From Chionis minor (Eukaryota > Chordata > Aves > Charadriiformes > Chionididae): a DNA stretch of 64,000 bases. The notes beneath the pieces were generated by a model. It was not told the origin of the DNA. It saw nothing but the letters and a program-made list of their open reading frames with translations, and did no database searches. A program made the translations under genes and the position numbers. Positions 50,154 to 60,404 of this stretch are shown piece by piece; position 1 is the stretch's first letter, and the number at the start of each line of letters is the position of its first letter. Location of the stretch: the NCBI GenBank assembly GCA_013398295.1, contig VZSF01001093.1, positions 62,001 to 126,000 of the forward strand, written 5' to 3'.

Positions 50154-50506
50154 CTGAGCATGAGGCAGATGGGATGGAATACCCTGTTGGTCAGTTTTGG
50201 GTCACCTGTCCTGGCCGCTCCTCCCCGCAGGTGCCACCCCTCTGCGCTTTTCCGCTTCCGACCCTCCAATGGGGCAAATAACAAAGTTGGCTGCCCTTGG
50301 GTGTTATAGCAGTAAGTATAAGCAGGAGCCTCTCTGCACACCATGCCTTGGCATCAACTTGGCATAAACATGGTTGATGGTCTTATCGCTCTGAGAGCGA
50401 GCATTTTTCTGTACAACAAGCTGATAATTTCAGCAGTTAGAAGAGGCCTAGCTAAAAAGTAAAGTTACTGAACAAAATTGGTCCTGTTTTACCTCGAACC
50501 AGGACA

Positions 50507-53034
50507 CGTCACCTATCAGTAATATTCTCCAGACCAACCACTTACACCCATATGTTCTTGTTCCCTCCTCAGCTGACTGGCTTCCAAAACCGCTTACTGA
50601 AGCACTTGACAATTCACAGGTGCTCCGTAAGGAGCATTAGCCGTACAAAGCCACCCAGGGCAGGGAAAAAAAAATCTGCTAGATGACAGACTGGCTGCCT
50701 GGGGGTCAGACACCGTTTTGCTCAGCTGCATAACTGTGAAATCCTGGCTATAGTCACATATTGAATACGTAACAGTCCTGTTTTTTAAGCACAGGAACTG
50801 GATTGGCACATCTCTCTTTTTTGTCTCCTTATTCAAAGCAATTGAGAAAGAGCACAGTTAATTATTTTTTAAGGCTCATTACAATAACAATTCCAATTCT
50901 TTTCAGACAAGCAAGACAACTGAGGAGTGAACGATGGAAATTCTCATTTTGTCTTACTCACAAAGCTCAAGCTCTGCTTCCTTAGCAACCCTCTGTGACC
51001 TGTGAACTGCAGTCTTGGTACAACAAAAGAAATTTAGCTCTGTTCTTTTATTGTTATAGGATTTCAAACCTGTGTGTGAGATTTTAACTGTACAGCCTCT
51101 GGTAAAATAAATTGGAGTCATGCAAGTCTTTGGAAATGAAGAAATTAGTAACATCTGGATAACTTGAATACAATGCAGTCTTCTACAAATTTTAGCAATC
51201 TACAGTGTTTAATGGATTATGTAACAATTTCTCCCTTCCCTGCAGAAATATATTGAAACTCCCACATCTTAGCTAAGCAGTTAAAAAAACGCAGATATAA
51301 TTAAGCAACAAAACCCTGTACTGTGTGAAAAAAAAGAAGGCTGGATCATAGAAAGAAGAAAACTTCAGCATGGGCCCAAATTTTCTCATGGAGATGATTT
51401 TAGGAAGACCAAATATGGGATTAATTTAGATCATGCTCTTTTAATATTAGTCCACAAGTGCATGCATATATAACCTAAGCAAGATCAAAATAGAGCAAAA
51501 CTGGTATTTTCCTGTTTCCTTTATCAGTCTCTCAGAATGATTAGGTAATATATGCAAGCAAATATTTATGAGAAAATTATTTCTGTTATTAGCAAGAACA
51601 AGGAATCCACTCAGCCCATAACAAGTGGACAGAGCTACTTCATAGAAAAATCACACCCTTCCTTCTAGCTCCTACCCATGAAAGCAGTTGCAGGTTCAGG
51701 TCTTAAATCAGGATATCTTCATGTATAGAGTGAGTTTCAACTGCATGGTCTTTGCTGCAGGTAAAGCAATGGGGAGATCTGCAAGATCTGGGGTAGTGGT
51801 AGCTGCCTCTGCAGCAGTTCTCCACTTAGGTAGTTTTGGACTCCTCCATTGATATCTACTGCCATGGGCCCAACAAATCTATGCCATGCATTGGTTTTGG
51901 TTCTGCAAAGGAAGAGCACTGCCAGACATGGGTACCAGTCACTCTGGGCGATGGAGTAGCTGAAGGTGAGCACTGAGCATCCATCCAGGTCAGCTGGTGC
52001 CAATGCAAGTTTCATGCCAGCTAAGCCCATGTGAGACAGCGATGTGAGCTCAGATCTGGAAGCCCAGGAGCTTACCCAAATCAAGAGCTTCAAAATTTGT
52101 GTGCAGTCTGGAGATGAGGCACGTTTTCATGGGAGTGCAAGCGTGGGTATGTACTGAAGGTGCCCTGACTTCACTAGCCTGAGCTTCAGCTGGGTTACTC
52201 TCACCCCCCACCATTTTTCTGGTGAAGGCTGGGGGACAGTATTTTTGCCCCTTGAAATACAAAAAAAAATTCTAAATTGCCTATCTATGAGCCCTCTTCA
52301 TTTCCTACCTGCTACTGCTACAGTATTTGCCTGCAACAGCATGCAAGGTAAAGGATGCCCCAGTGATTTACAAGTCTTCAAAGGGATGCTGTTGCCCTGG
52401 TCCAAAATAGTGTCAATGTCTTGGTCTCCGAAGCACTCCTGCCCTCCAGCCCTTCCGCTTGTTCAGCGGAAGGTTTTGGGGAAGGGGTGCCATGAAGGGG
52501 AGGTGATAGCGTCTATCCTTTGAAACGAAACATTCAAACTATTTAATCCCTATGGTAGCTGGTTCTGTTATGCATGCCTTTTTACAATGTTGTCAAAGGC
52601 ATCTAGCAGCAGGGGTAACTGCCTTCTTGTCATGTGGGCTGACAAAGACATAAAGGTATAAAATAAGTTTTCTTCTTTCATTTTATGATAAAGGTAAATT
52701 CCCTTTGCTGAGAGCCCCCCTACCTGATCTGTATTGTTGCTAATTTACTATTTCTATCACAGTAATGTGTTGGCTCCACAAGAGATTAATGTTCTGTACA
52801 CAAAGTGCTCCTTGTAAATATAACAACAAAGAGACCTTCTGCAAGCACTTAAACATAATAGTAAATGTTTTCTACTCCACATGTTACTTGCTACATTTTA
52901 CTCACATTTATCTACCAGATTTCGGTTGCTAATGTCTCCAGCACTGCAAATGTTTAGGAATGATTTTCCCTGTATCTCCTCTTCCTTTAAACCTTAGCTG
53001 CAAGCTCAGAAATTTGACTGCTTCTCCAGTATCT
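50507..53034. other. Non-coding sequence, no gene seen
   Basis: Unique sequence to the right of the LTR. No internal retroviral sequence or second LTR was found here. A 118-codon minus-strand frame (51737-52093) has no recognisable domain. No other repeat was recognised. Confidence 0.65.
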
Positions 53035-53066
53035 AAAACTGCCTGCAGGGAAAACTGCCTGCAGGG
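53035..53066. repeat. Perfect 16-bp tandem duplication with an 8-bp palindrome
   Basis: The unit AAAACTGCCTGCAGGG occurs twice head to tail with no difference. Each unit contains the palindrome CCTGCAGG, so the pair has two identical palindromes 16 bp apart. Confidence 0.95.
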
Positions 53067-56000
53067 AAAGGCGAAGGTTCTGTCCGGGGTCTTAAGAACA
53101 GCATAAGGATGCCCTGATTTCCCATTCCATACATAGCAGGGAAAAAAAGGGCTGCTACTGTCTTAGCATTTTAGAAAATGTCATCCTCCCCAGAAGGCCA
53201 TAGTTGTTAACCTGTGAATTTTGGCACTTAAACAAACCTTCCTTCCCCGGCTTCAGATAATCCAAGTTTTCAAATGTTTTTAAAGAGTCTCAGTGCTAGA
53301 ATGATCTGACATATGTGGAAACCCTAGGAGCCTCTTTCAGAAACAACCTCCCTGGACATCAGCGTAACTCGGGTTCCATTTTTTTAAAACTAAATTAAGT
53401 CTTCCTCCTATTTTTGCTCAGTCCTTCTTTTTAAAGCTCAGCTTTGTAGTGTGTCTCAACAACTTGAGAGCAAACAGGGCTCCTCTCCTCTGTCTGCACA
53501 GGCAATTTCTGCTTAAGCAGCCTCAGTTCACAAGCTAAGACCTCAGTAACTCTTCCTGGCTCTTTCATTTGCAAGGAGTTAACAAGGCCATACAGACTGC
53601 CTCCGTCTCCTGGCTTTCCCTCCTGAGCCATGGGCTGGACACAGCCCTAATACATGAGCTATGATTCATAAAGCCATTACTAGGTACTCATCACCTCAAG
53701 TACATGGCTGCTCTGTGGAAAGGGAAGGTACGGAAAATAAATGTGTGCTTTCCAAGAAAGCAAAGAAAAAATATTTGCAAAGTTGATCACGGCACGGTTC
53801 AAACAAAAGCTACCTTTCTGTGGCTGGCTTTGAATTCGCTGCAGATACTAAGTTTGTTTCCACAAAAAATCCCAAACTAAAGTAACCTTTTTTTGTGTAA
53901 TTAAGGACATATGCTATGGTCAAAATGGAAGCCTGTTTACAACAGCTACATAAATGCATAATATGAACAGCTTTATCTATGTTGAGATTTATACAGAACA
54001 AGCTCAGTGACAGGGTACTATTCTTCAGGGTGCCGGAAGTAAGGCTAATGTGGGACAGGGCTGTCAGAAGCCCGAACTGAGATCCAAAACCCCTTACTCA
54101 AACTGCGGGTTTATAAATGCTAGAAGCAGTTTGCACATAGACCTTCAGGTGCCTGAGAGTTATAGCTCTGTGTGACCCAGAACAGACCCTGACTTGACAG
54201 CACCAAACCTTTTAGCACCTTGTTTATGCCCAAGCCTGAGACAGCCCAAAATTCAGGCGTTGCAGTATTCCTAATGGCAATGATGCCTAATGGAGGCACT
54301 TGTATCATTTGCTCTCTGTATCAGACTTCCTGTGAAACATGGTTACTATTGCTGTTTCTTTTCTGTAAAATGGGGAGTAGGAAAAATGTTGTCGCTTACC
54401 AATTCTGCTTTATGCACTATTGCACAGGTTAGACTGATCAACAAAGGAAATGGAAGAATGTGTTTCAGGTCCTCCTTGTGCTCTAGGTGGCCCCAGGTAG
54501 ACGCTGCCTGTCTCTCAGGTGTGGGCTAAACTGAGATGTGTTCTTTTGTTCTCCCTTCTTGAAATCCTGACAGTGCACAGAAAGAAAGCCTCTGGGGATG
54601 CAGGAGACAAAATGTCATGCCGGAGTCTGGATCTATGCTGTAGTGGCTTGGGCATGTACCTGTAAAGGAGAAAGCCTTATCCCTGCTCCCAAGGCCACAT
54701 CCAATTACTTATATTAAGATATACCGGTTCTTTGGGTTCCTGTTCTGAGGGCATGTTTTAGATGCAGAGACCTACACATGCAATCTCTGCTGATACAGCT
54801 GACTTTTTTGTGATGCCATTTGGACACACTGACACACAAACATGCTCAGGTCAATGTGTTCTGCCTTGCAAGCGACTCTGATTTCACATGCAGGTCCCGA
54901 CACCCCTGCCTCAGGTGGCTAGAAAAATGTGGCAGCAATGCCAGGGCTGTGGTTTTAGAGTCCCTGAAGAAAGGATGTTTCTCTGTTTACAGGTTGGGAG
55001 ACTGCTAGGGGAAAGCAGCCTACTTGCCTGGCCTGACTGTATGTTTTTCCTCAGCCATCCCCTTACAGCCACTGCTGGAAACAGAATAATGAGCTATACA
55101 AACCTTTGCAACACCGTGCAGTGCCATCCTTGTGCGACCTTTGCCGTGTGCTGCAGGGAGCACAACTACCACGGCCCAGGATTCAGCCCTGGGTTTCAGG
55201 TGGTGAACTTTGCAGCAGCTAACTTTTAGTCCTTGATTTGACTTGATCTTTGTTCAGTCATGTCTGTAGGGAGAAGCAGATGAAATAACCTGTAATACAA
55301 TAGAGGCAGAGGTAGTTGTCAGTCAGTTCCCGTTTCAAAAAAAAAAAGATTTATCGTCTCTTGCTGCTAACAGCTCCATCACCTTGCCCACCGTCCTATT
55401 GTGCAGTTTATCAAGCTACCCTGGCCTAAGTTCTCCACTGCAGTCATAATCTGTCAGACTTGGATCAGGATCCATCTAGCTGCAACGTCTGTGTCATTAC
55501 TGTATTGCAATATCCAGGTTCTGTTTTATTCACCAGAAGCATTATAATATGAATTTCAGACAAAATTGCTCAGAGTTGTACTAACCCTGAACCGAACATC
55601 AATCTGGAGTGCTTCCTCTCTGACATCCCCCTTCCCACCTTCCCCCTCCTGCCAATTGAACTGGAACTGAACTTGAACTGTGGGGGCTTTGAGATCTTCA
55701 TTGATCCTGAGCCAGAACTGAGGAATTAGGGAAATAATGAATATCTGGTTACTGTTTCAGCACAAAGGACCATTTAAAAACTAGCATTTCTAGCAGGGTC
55801 TCTTGGGCTTGGAGGCTGCCTGAACTGGGATCTGCAGAGCAGTGTAGCATTGCCATCCCCTCACTCGAGTGTTTGGCACAAACCTTTGCCGCTGCACAGG
55901 AACACCCCGTACTGCTCCACAGACCCCAGGAGGGGACCTGTTCAGCATAGGGACTTCAAGTACCTTAATAAATAGAGCTCTGAGACAGAGCTGGGTCTGA

Positions 56001-56851
56001 CTCTGCTTTCTGTTGCCCTGTTCTTCCTATTCACTTCTCTAAGTCACTAGGTGCCATCACTAGGACACCTCACCACATGGGTAGGTGTTTAAACCTGAAC
56101 ATCTCTCACGTGTGTGTGCAAAACTGGACTTGCAGGGTTGCTTCTGCCACTCATCATTTGGTTTCTTGCCCCAGCTCTGGTACTTCTTTCATTCCTACTA
56201 TCTCTGCTCTGGCTTCCTCCTCCCACATGCCAGTTTTAGGGTGATGAAATGGTGGAGATATGCTGGAATATGAGATGGGAAACAGAGGCTAAAGTTTCTT
56301 GCCTTTCTCTACAGGCTTACTCCATTGTATGATCCTGTCCATTTGTAAATGTTGTATTTCTGTTTTGACTGGTTTCTAAACCCTGTTAGCTCTCAACCAG
56401 CTTTAGTTTTATCTCAGCCTGCTGTGGCAGTGAGCAGGGAAATGTGGTAGTTTGTTTCCCTGGAAATGCTCTTTTACTGTTCTCTTCAGGCATTAATATT
56501 ATGTGTTATAGCTGTTTAAAAATTCTGTGGTAATTATGCACTCCATCAGACATGACTTCATCAGGATGAGGGTAAAATGCTCCTTTTTTAGCTCAGGTCA
56601 GGGCAGGGAGATCTCTCCCACTGTGCACCATTCTAGGAATACAGCTGCACTGTGCCCCAGTGAAGGCAGGGCTGCACCCACCCACCTGGCCCTCGGCTCA
56701 AGACGACACTGGCCTTCATCAGTAGGGATGAATTTCAGTTTCTTCTCAAGCCCAAACGTAGTTTTGAATTTCAACATTTCCAATTATAAATTCAGCAAGA
56801 GGATTACTAAATAGCCGCAGTGGTATTTTCTACCATAATTTCTTCAAAACT
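53067..56851. other. Non-coding sequence, no gene seen
   Basis: Unique sequence. Two overlapping plus-strand frames at 54820-55229 (the longer 113 codons) were examined and show no domain. A stretch at 54306-54375 faintly resembles a MIR core but is too weak to call. The hAT relic to the right may extend leftward from 56852, but similarity is not recognisable there. Confidence 0.6.
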
Positions 56852-57690
56852 TCACTCACACAAGACCAGAATTGATGACATTGCAGCATAGATCTCCAAA
56901 TTTATAACCCTCTTATTAACTCCTAACTGCTGTAAAAGAAAGTGGTCCAAATTATTACAAGACAAGAGTTTTTTATTGGTTTTATAATGAAAAAGGCCAT
57001 TAAACATCATAATAGAAAGACAGTATCTCCCCTGTAGACATACTGATGTGGTAGAGACAAAATGTAATGCCTGTAAAGGAAGCCAGTTCACTATTTAATC
57101 CTGGTCTTTAAGCAGCTTGCTGTGATCCATGAATTCACTCTTGCCCTCCAGAAGCCACTTGTTTCTTTTGTTTCCAAAAGTTTTGAAGGGCCTTTTCCTG
57201 TGCCAGCTAACTAACTTTGCAGAGGAGCGTTAACTTTCTCCAGTTTGCATTTGTAAGAAATGTTGATTTAGCGCATGCACGAGTATCGTGTTGATGAAAC
57301 AGACAATCAGGTTTAGAGCTCTGGAGAAATCGAGGTCTTTAGCACAAAGAGCTATAATATAATGACAATAAAATGGTATTTTGGATAACTGTTGATACAA
57401 AACCCTTTCTAGCAAAGCAACACAACCAGTACTCCTGCCAGACAGGGTAGGTGCCCCATCTGTGCAAACACTATCCAATTTGAAGCAATCAAGAAGAACG
57501 CATTCACTGGCTGTCACATTTTCAACATGTTTTCTCTGTTATTCCATCAAACCCCAGCCAGTGGTGGTAGCTATTGGCAGACATCAATCAGTTACTGAAT
57601 AATATCAACATTTTCCCTCACTTGCTGAACTTAAACACCCAGCTTCAGAGTGTCTGTTACATTGCAGCTCTCATCAGTCGAGTGAGAAAA
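56852..57690 (-). mobile_element. Degraded hAT-superfamily transposase relic
   Basis: Three minus-strand pieces, in different frames but in the correct order, recall hAT transposases of the Charlie/Buster type, also seen in domesticated genes such as ZBED5, FAM200 and GTF2IRD2. First, at about 57690-57640, TDESCNVTDTLKLGV resembles the DESTDVS...AQL segment around the first catalytic Asp. Second, at 57517-57230, a 95-codon frame carries VCTDGAP (57469-57449, the second catalytic Asp), then CHYIIALCAK in place of the usual HCxIHRxAL, then FIN..LVHALN matching the NFI...LN motif. Third, at 57091-56852, WLPLQALHFVSTTSVCLQGR matches the WL.KLAYLADIF..LNLSLQG segment. The frames are broken by stops and shifts, and the conserved HR after CxI is lost. 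It is a dead transposon copy or a dead domesticated gene. Terminal inverted repeats were not found. Confidence 0.72.
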
Positions 57691-60129
57691 ATATATACAT
57701 GCAGCTGCTGAAAATCTAATTTAAATTGGCACTTCAGTGAACTTGCCGAGCCTTTGCATCGTCCCAGAGGCCAAGCCACAGTGCCCATTTTGAGGTCATC
57801 ACTCAGTGGAGCTCAAATGGACGAGCTCTTCTTCAGTACCCCAAAATGCATTTGCGAGGTACCCCCAGGCTTTGCAGTGTCCTGCCTCAGCATCCCCAAG
57901 CAGAGAAAGTACCTCTCTTGCCTGTGCCACAAGAGAGACAGGAGGTGAGGGGATCAGGGAGCAAACCCAGCCAGGCTCAGCTCATGCCTTACGCTGCGCT
58001 ATTCTGCAGGAGGGCCATTAACAAATCAGCTATTTCACGAAGCTGAGGCAATCACAATATTTATAATAACTTTCAAATCATTTGGGAAAGGTAACTGTGC
58101 CTGCAAGTGTCTCAGGGGAGCAGGCACCCTAAAACGACAGCTGCAGAAGCCTTGGACAAAAAGGTATTCCAGACTGTTGAGGTCTTTTCTGGACAATAAT
58201 GGCAGCACTTGTGCCCTGTTTGCTGAAATAATTATTGCTGGTATTTATAATCAGCAGAGCGGACTTAGGTTGCAGACAGGCAACTAGAGTCTTCTAGTCC
58301 AGCAGGCTGAACTGGGGGAAGCAATGGAGCCTCTGGTCTTAGCAGGAACATACTGAGCTAGTTGCACATCCAGGAAAGAGGCAGCAGCCCACCACCCAAC
58401 CAGTACTGCATCGAATGCACAAAGGGGACTCCAGAAAGGGGTGACCATTTGTCATTTGGCCATCTTGCTCTGTCTGAAGGACCAGTTAAGAAGCATGGAG
58501 ACTCAACCTGTCTCTTAGGGTAGGCAGCCGAGGCACTGGCAGAAACACTGTGGTGGTACAGCCCTTCCCTTGTGCTCTCATTCTCACTGTCCTTTTTTCT
58601 GCTCTCTGCTTGCTGCGCTCATGAATATCATTTTGACGATGAAAATAATTAGGTAGCTAGGTAAAAATGTACGCACATCTGAAATAAGCAGTGGGACCTC
58701 AAGGAAAAGTGAAGTTGATGAAGGGCAGGCAAGGCTCTGTTGGGTTCCTCGTCCCTCCTTGTCTCCACTTTGGTGTGGCAGAGCTGCCAGCTGGGACACA
58801 GCCTGGGTCTGTACCTCCAGACCTCCTGGCTGCCTGCAGGATGCTGCAGAGCCGTAGCCAGCTGTGATTACAGCACCTCCTTTCAACAGCAGGTCTCTCT
58901 ATCGACTGAAGGTTATTTATCTCGGTCGTTTGTTATGCTGGGCTTCACAGCCATATTAAATACAACACATGCCACGGACAGGAGTGTGGTTTCTCTAAAA
59001 TGAAGAGTAAAGCTGTCAGACTACATTTTTTGGAAGAAAATAGATCTAATCTTCCTCACTCATACTATGGATTGTTAATATTTTTAATACTGTGTTCAAA
59101 TAAAAGAAGGTCTTAATTGGTACATTGGCATATTTCTTCAATTTCTATTCACTGATGCCTGAAGCCCAATGAAATGCTAATAGCCTGAGACTTCTGTGTA
59201 TGCTTAATTTCAAGCTTGCACATGGATCCCTCAATATCCACAAAGTCCTGATAATCAACAATGCACTGTGCTTTAAAATGCAGTGGCTGTTAATAATGTT
59301 GTGAGGACAAAGAAGGCGTTGGAAGTGGATGAAACATACTTGTTGAACCTGGTGGGTGCGTGTAGTCTGGTCTCAGAATAAGACCAAGCAGAGGAAGTGT
59401 CACACCTGCAGAAGTCATTCTGACAGTGTCAGCTCACTGAAAATATGGCATAAAATCCTAAAACTAGTGCAAATCACTATGGTCAGGCCTTACGTCGGGA
59501 TCCCACGTATAAACCTCTTATCTCTGACTGCAGCTTCAACACAATGTTATTCATAATGACCTCTGCAAACACGGACGTACTAAAAGTCATGAGACTCTCA
59601 CTGAAGACAGGAGCTGAACAAAATGCAGTTTTCTTCTCCTATTTATAGAAAGAAAAGGTTCCTATGCACAGATGGGAACACTGCGAGTACCATAACTGTT
59701 CAGACTAAATTGTATTAAAACAAATTTTCATATTGAAAGTAACATTTTAAACATGCTTCTCCTTCTGAAAAATTTCAAGCGATGAATAATGGAGCTGAAT
59801 CAGATGGAGAACAAGGCATCCCATATCTAGTGAGTGCTCAAAAACCACTGACTCACTTCAGATCTTTATTTTTTTCTTTTTTGAAAGCTTCACCTGCAAT
59901 GAATGTGACTTAGTGAATTGAAGAAGCAAAAAGACAGGAAAAGGCAGCAAATAGTTTATGAGCCGTCCACTGAAAAAAGATTTGTTAACATAAAACTTTC
60001 ATTAAACAAATATGAATAATGAATTTGCTGGTGTTTACACTGAACAATTTATTAGACACAGTTTTCCTTTTCCCCGCTGGCGAAAAGCAGCTTCCATTTT
60101 TACAAGAAAGGAAGAGTGCCGGTCCAAAG
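57691..60129. other. Non-coding sequence, possible conserved elements
   Basis: Unique sequence between the hAT relic and a CR1. The stretches 58020-58260 and 59130-59310 have an AT-rich, motif-dense look that suggests possible conserved regulatory DNA, but this is only an impression. Overlapping open frames at 57754-58046 and 58584-59003 have no recognisable domains. Confidence 0.55.
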
Positions 60130-60404
60130 GCTGATAGGACAAGGAGTAATGGCTTCAAACTGCAAGAGTGTAGGTTTAGATTAGATCTCAGGAAGAAATT
60201 TTTCACTGTGAGGGTCGTGAGGCACTGAAACAGGTTGCCCAGGGAAGTTGTGGAGGCCCCATCCCTGGAAGTGTTCAAGGCCAGGTTGGATGGGGCTTTA
60301 AGCAACCTGGTCTAGTGGGAGGTGTCCTTGCCCATGGCAGCGGGGTTGGAACTAGATGGTCTTGAATGTCCCTTCCAACCTAAACCATCCTATGATTCTA
60401 TGAT
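60130..60404 (+). mobile_element. CR1 LINE, 3'-end fragment
   Basis: This matches the 3' end of chicken-repeat-1 elements closely. Landmarks in order are CTGATAGGACAAGGAGTAAT, TTAGATTAGATCTCAGGAAG, GGTCGTGAGGCACTG, CAGGTTGCCCAGGGAAGT, CCATCCCTGGAAGTGTTCAA, GGCCAGGTTGGATGGGGCTT, CTTCCAACCTAAACCATCC and the terminal ATTCTATGAT. CR1 elements are non-LTR retrotransposons that end in short ATTCTATG repeats instead of poly-A and are usually truncated at the 5' end, as here. The 5' boundary is approximate; weaker similarity may begin near 60098. It is clearly younger than the CR1/L3-type fragments at 11.6 and 63.5 kb. Confidence 0.96.

Larger units (their letters stand above)
49701..50506 (-). mobile_element. 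Solo long terminal repeat of an endogenous retrovirus
   Basis: The 806-bp segment has the parts of an LTR read on the minus strand. It starts TGTCCTGGTT (from 50506) and ends in GGGACA (49701), giving TG...CA termini with a short inverted repeat TGTCC/GGACA. In order it carries an inverted CCAAT word (50266-50270), a TATAAAAG box (50146-50153), an AATAAA signal (49911-49916) and a GA/CT hairpin just beyond (49833-49871). The R region would be roughly 50120-49895. The opening part resembles avian ERVL-type LTRs that I recall from birds other than chicken, but the family assignment is from memory. There is no adjacent internal region, so it is a solo LTR. The flanks (CATAC on the left, CGTCA on the right) show no target-site duplication. 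An 81-codon minus-strand frame inside it is incidental. Confidence 0.85.

Noticed and set aside
50099..50344. 81-codon minus-strand open frame
   Set aside because: It lies wholly in the LTR, across the TATA region, and is non-coding regulatory sequence in that context.
54306..54375. Words resembling the MIR core (CTCTCTGT...TCAG...TTCC and CTGTAAAATGGGG)
   Set aside because: Spacing between the words is wrong for one MIR copy and the remaining similarity is at chance level.
54888..55229. 113-codon plus-strand Cys-rich frame
   Set aside because: The cysteines do not form a recognisable finger or other motif, and another frame overlaps it.
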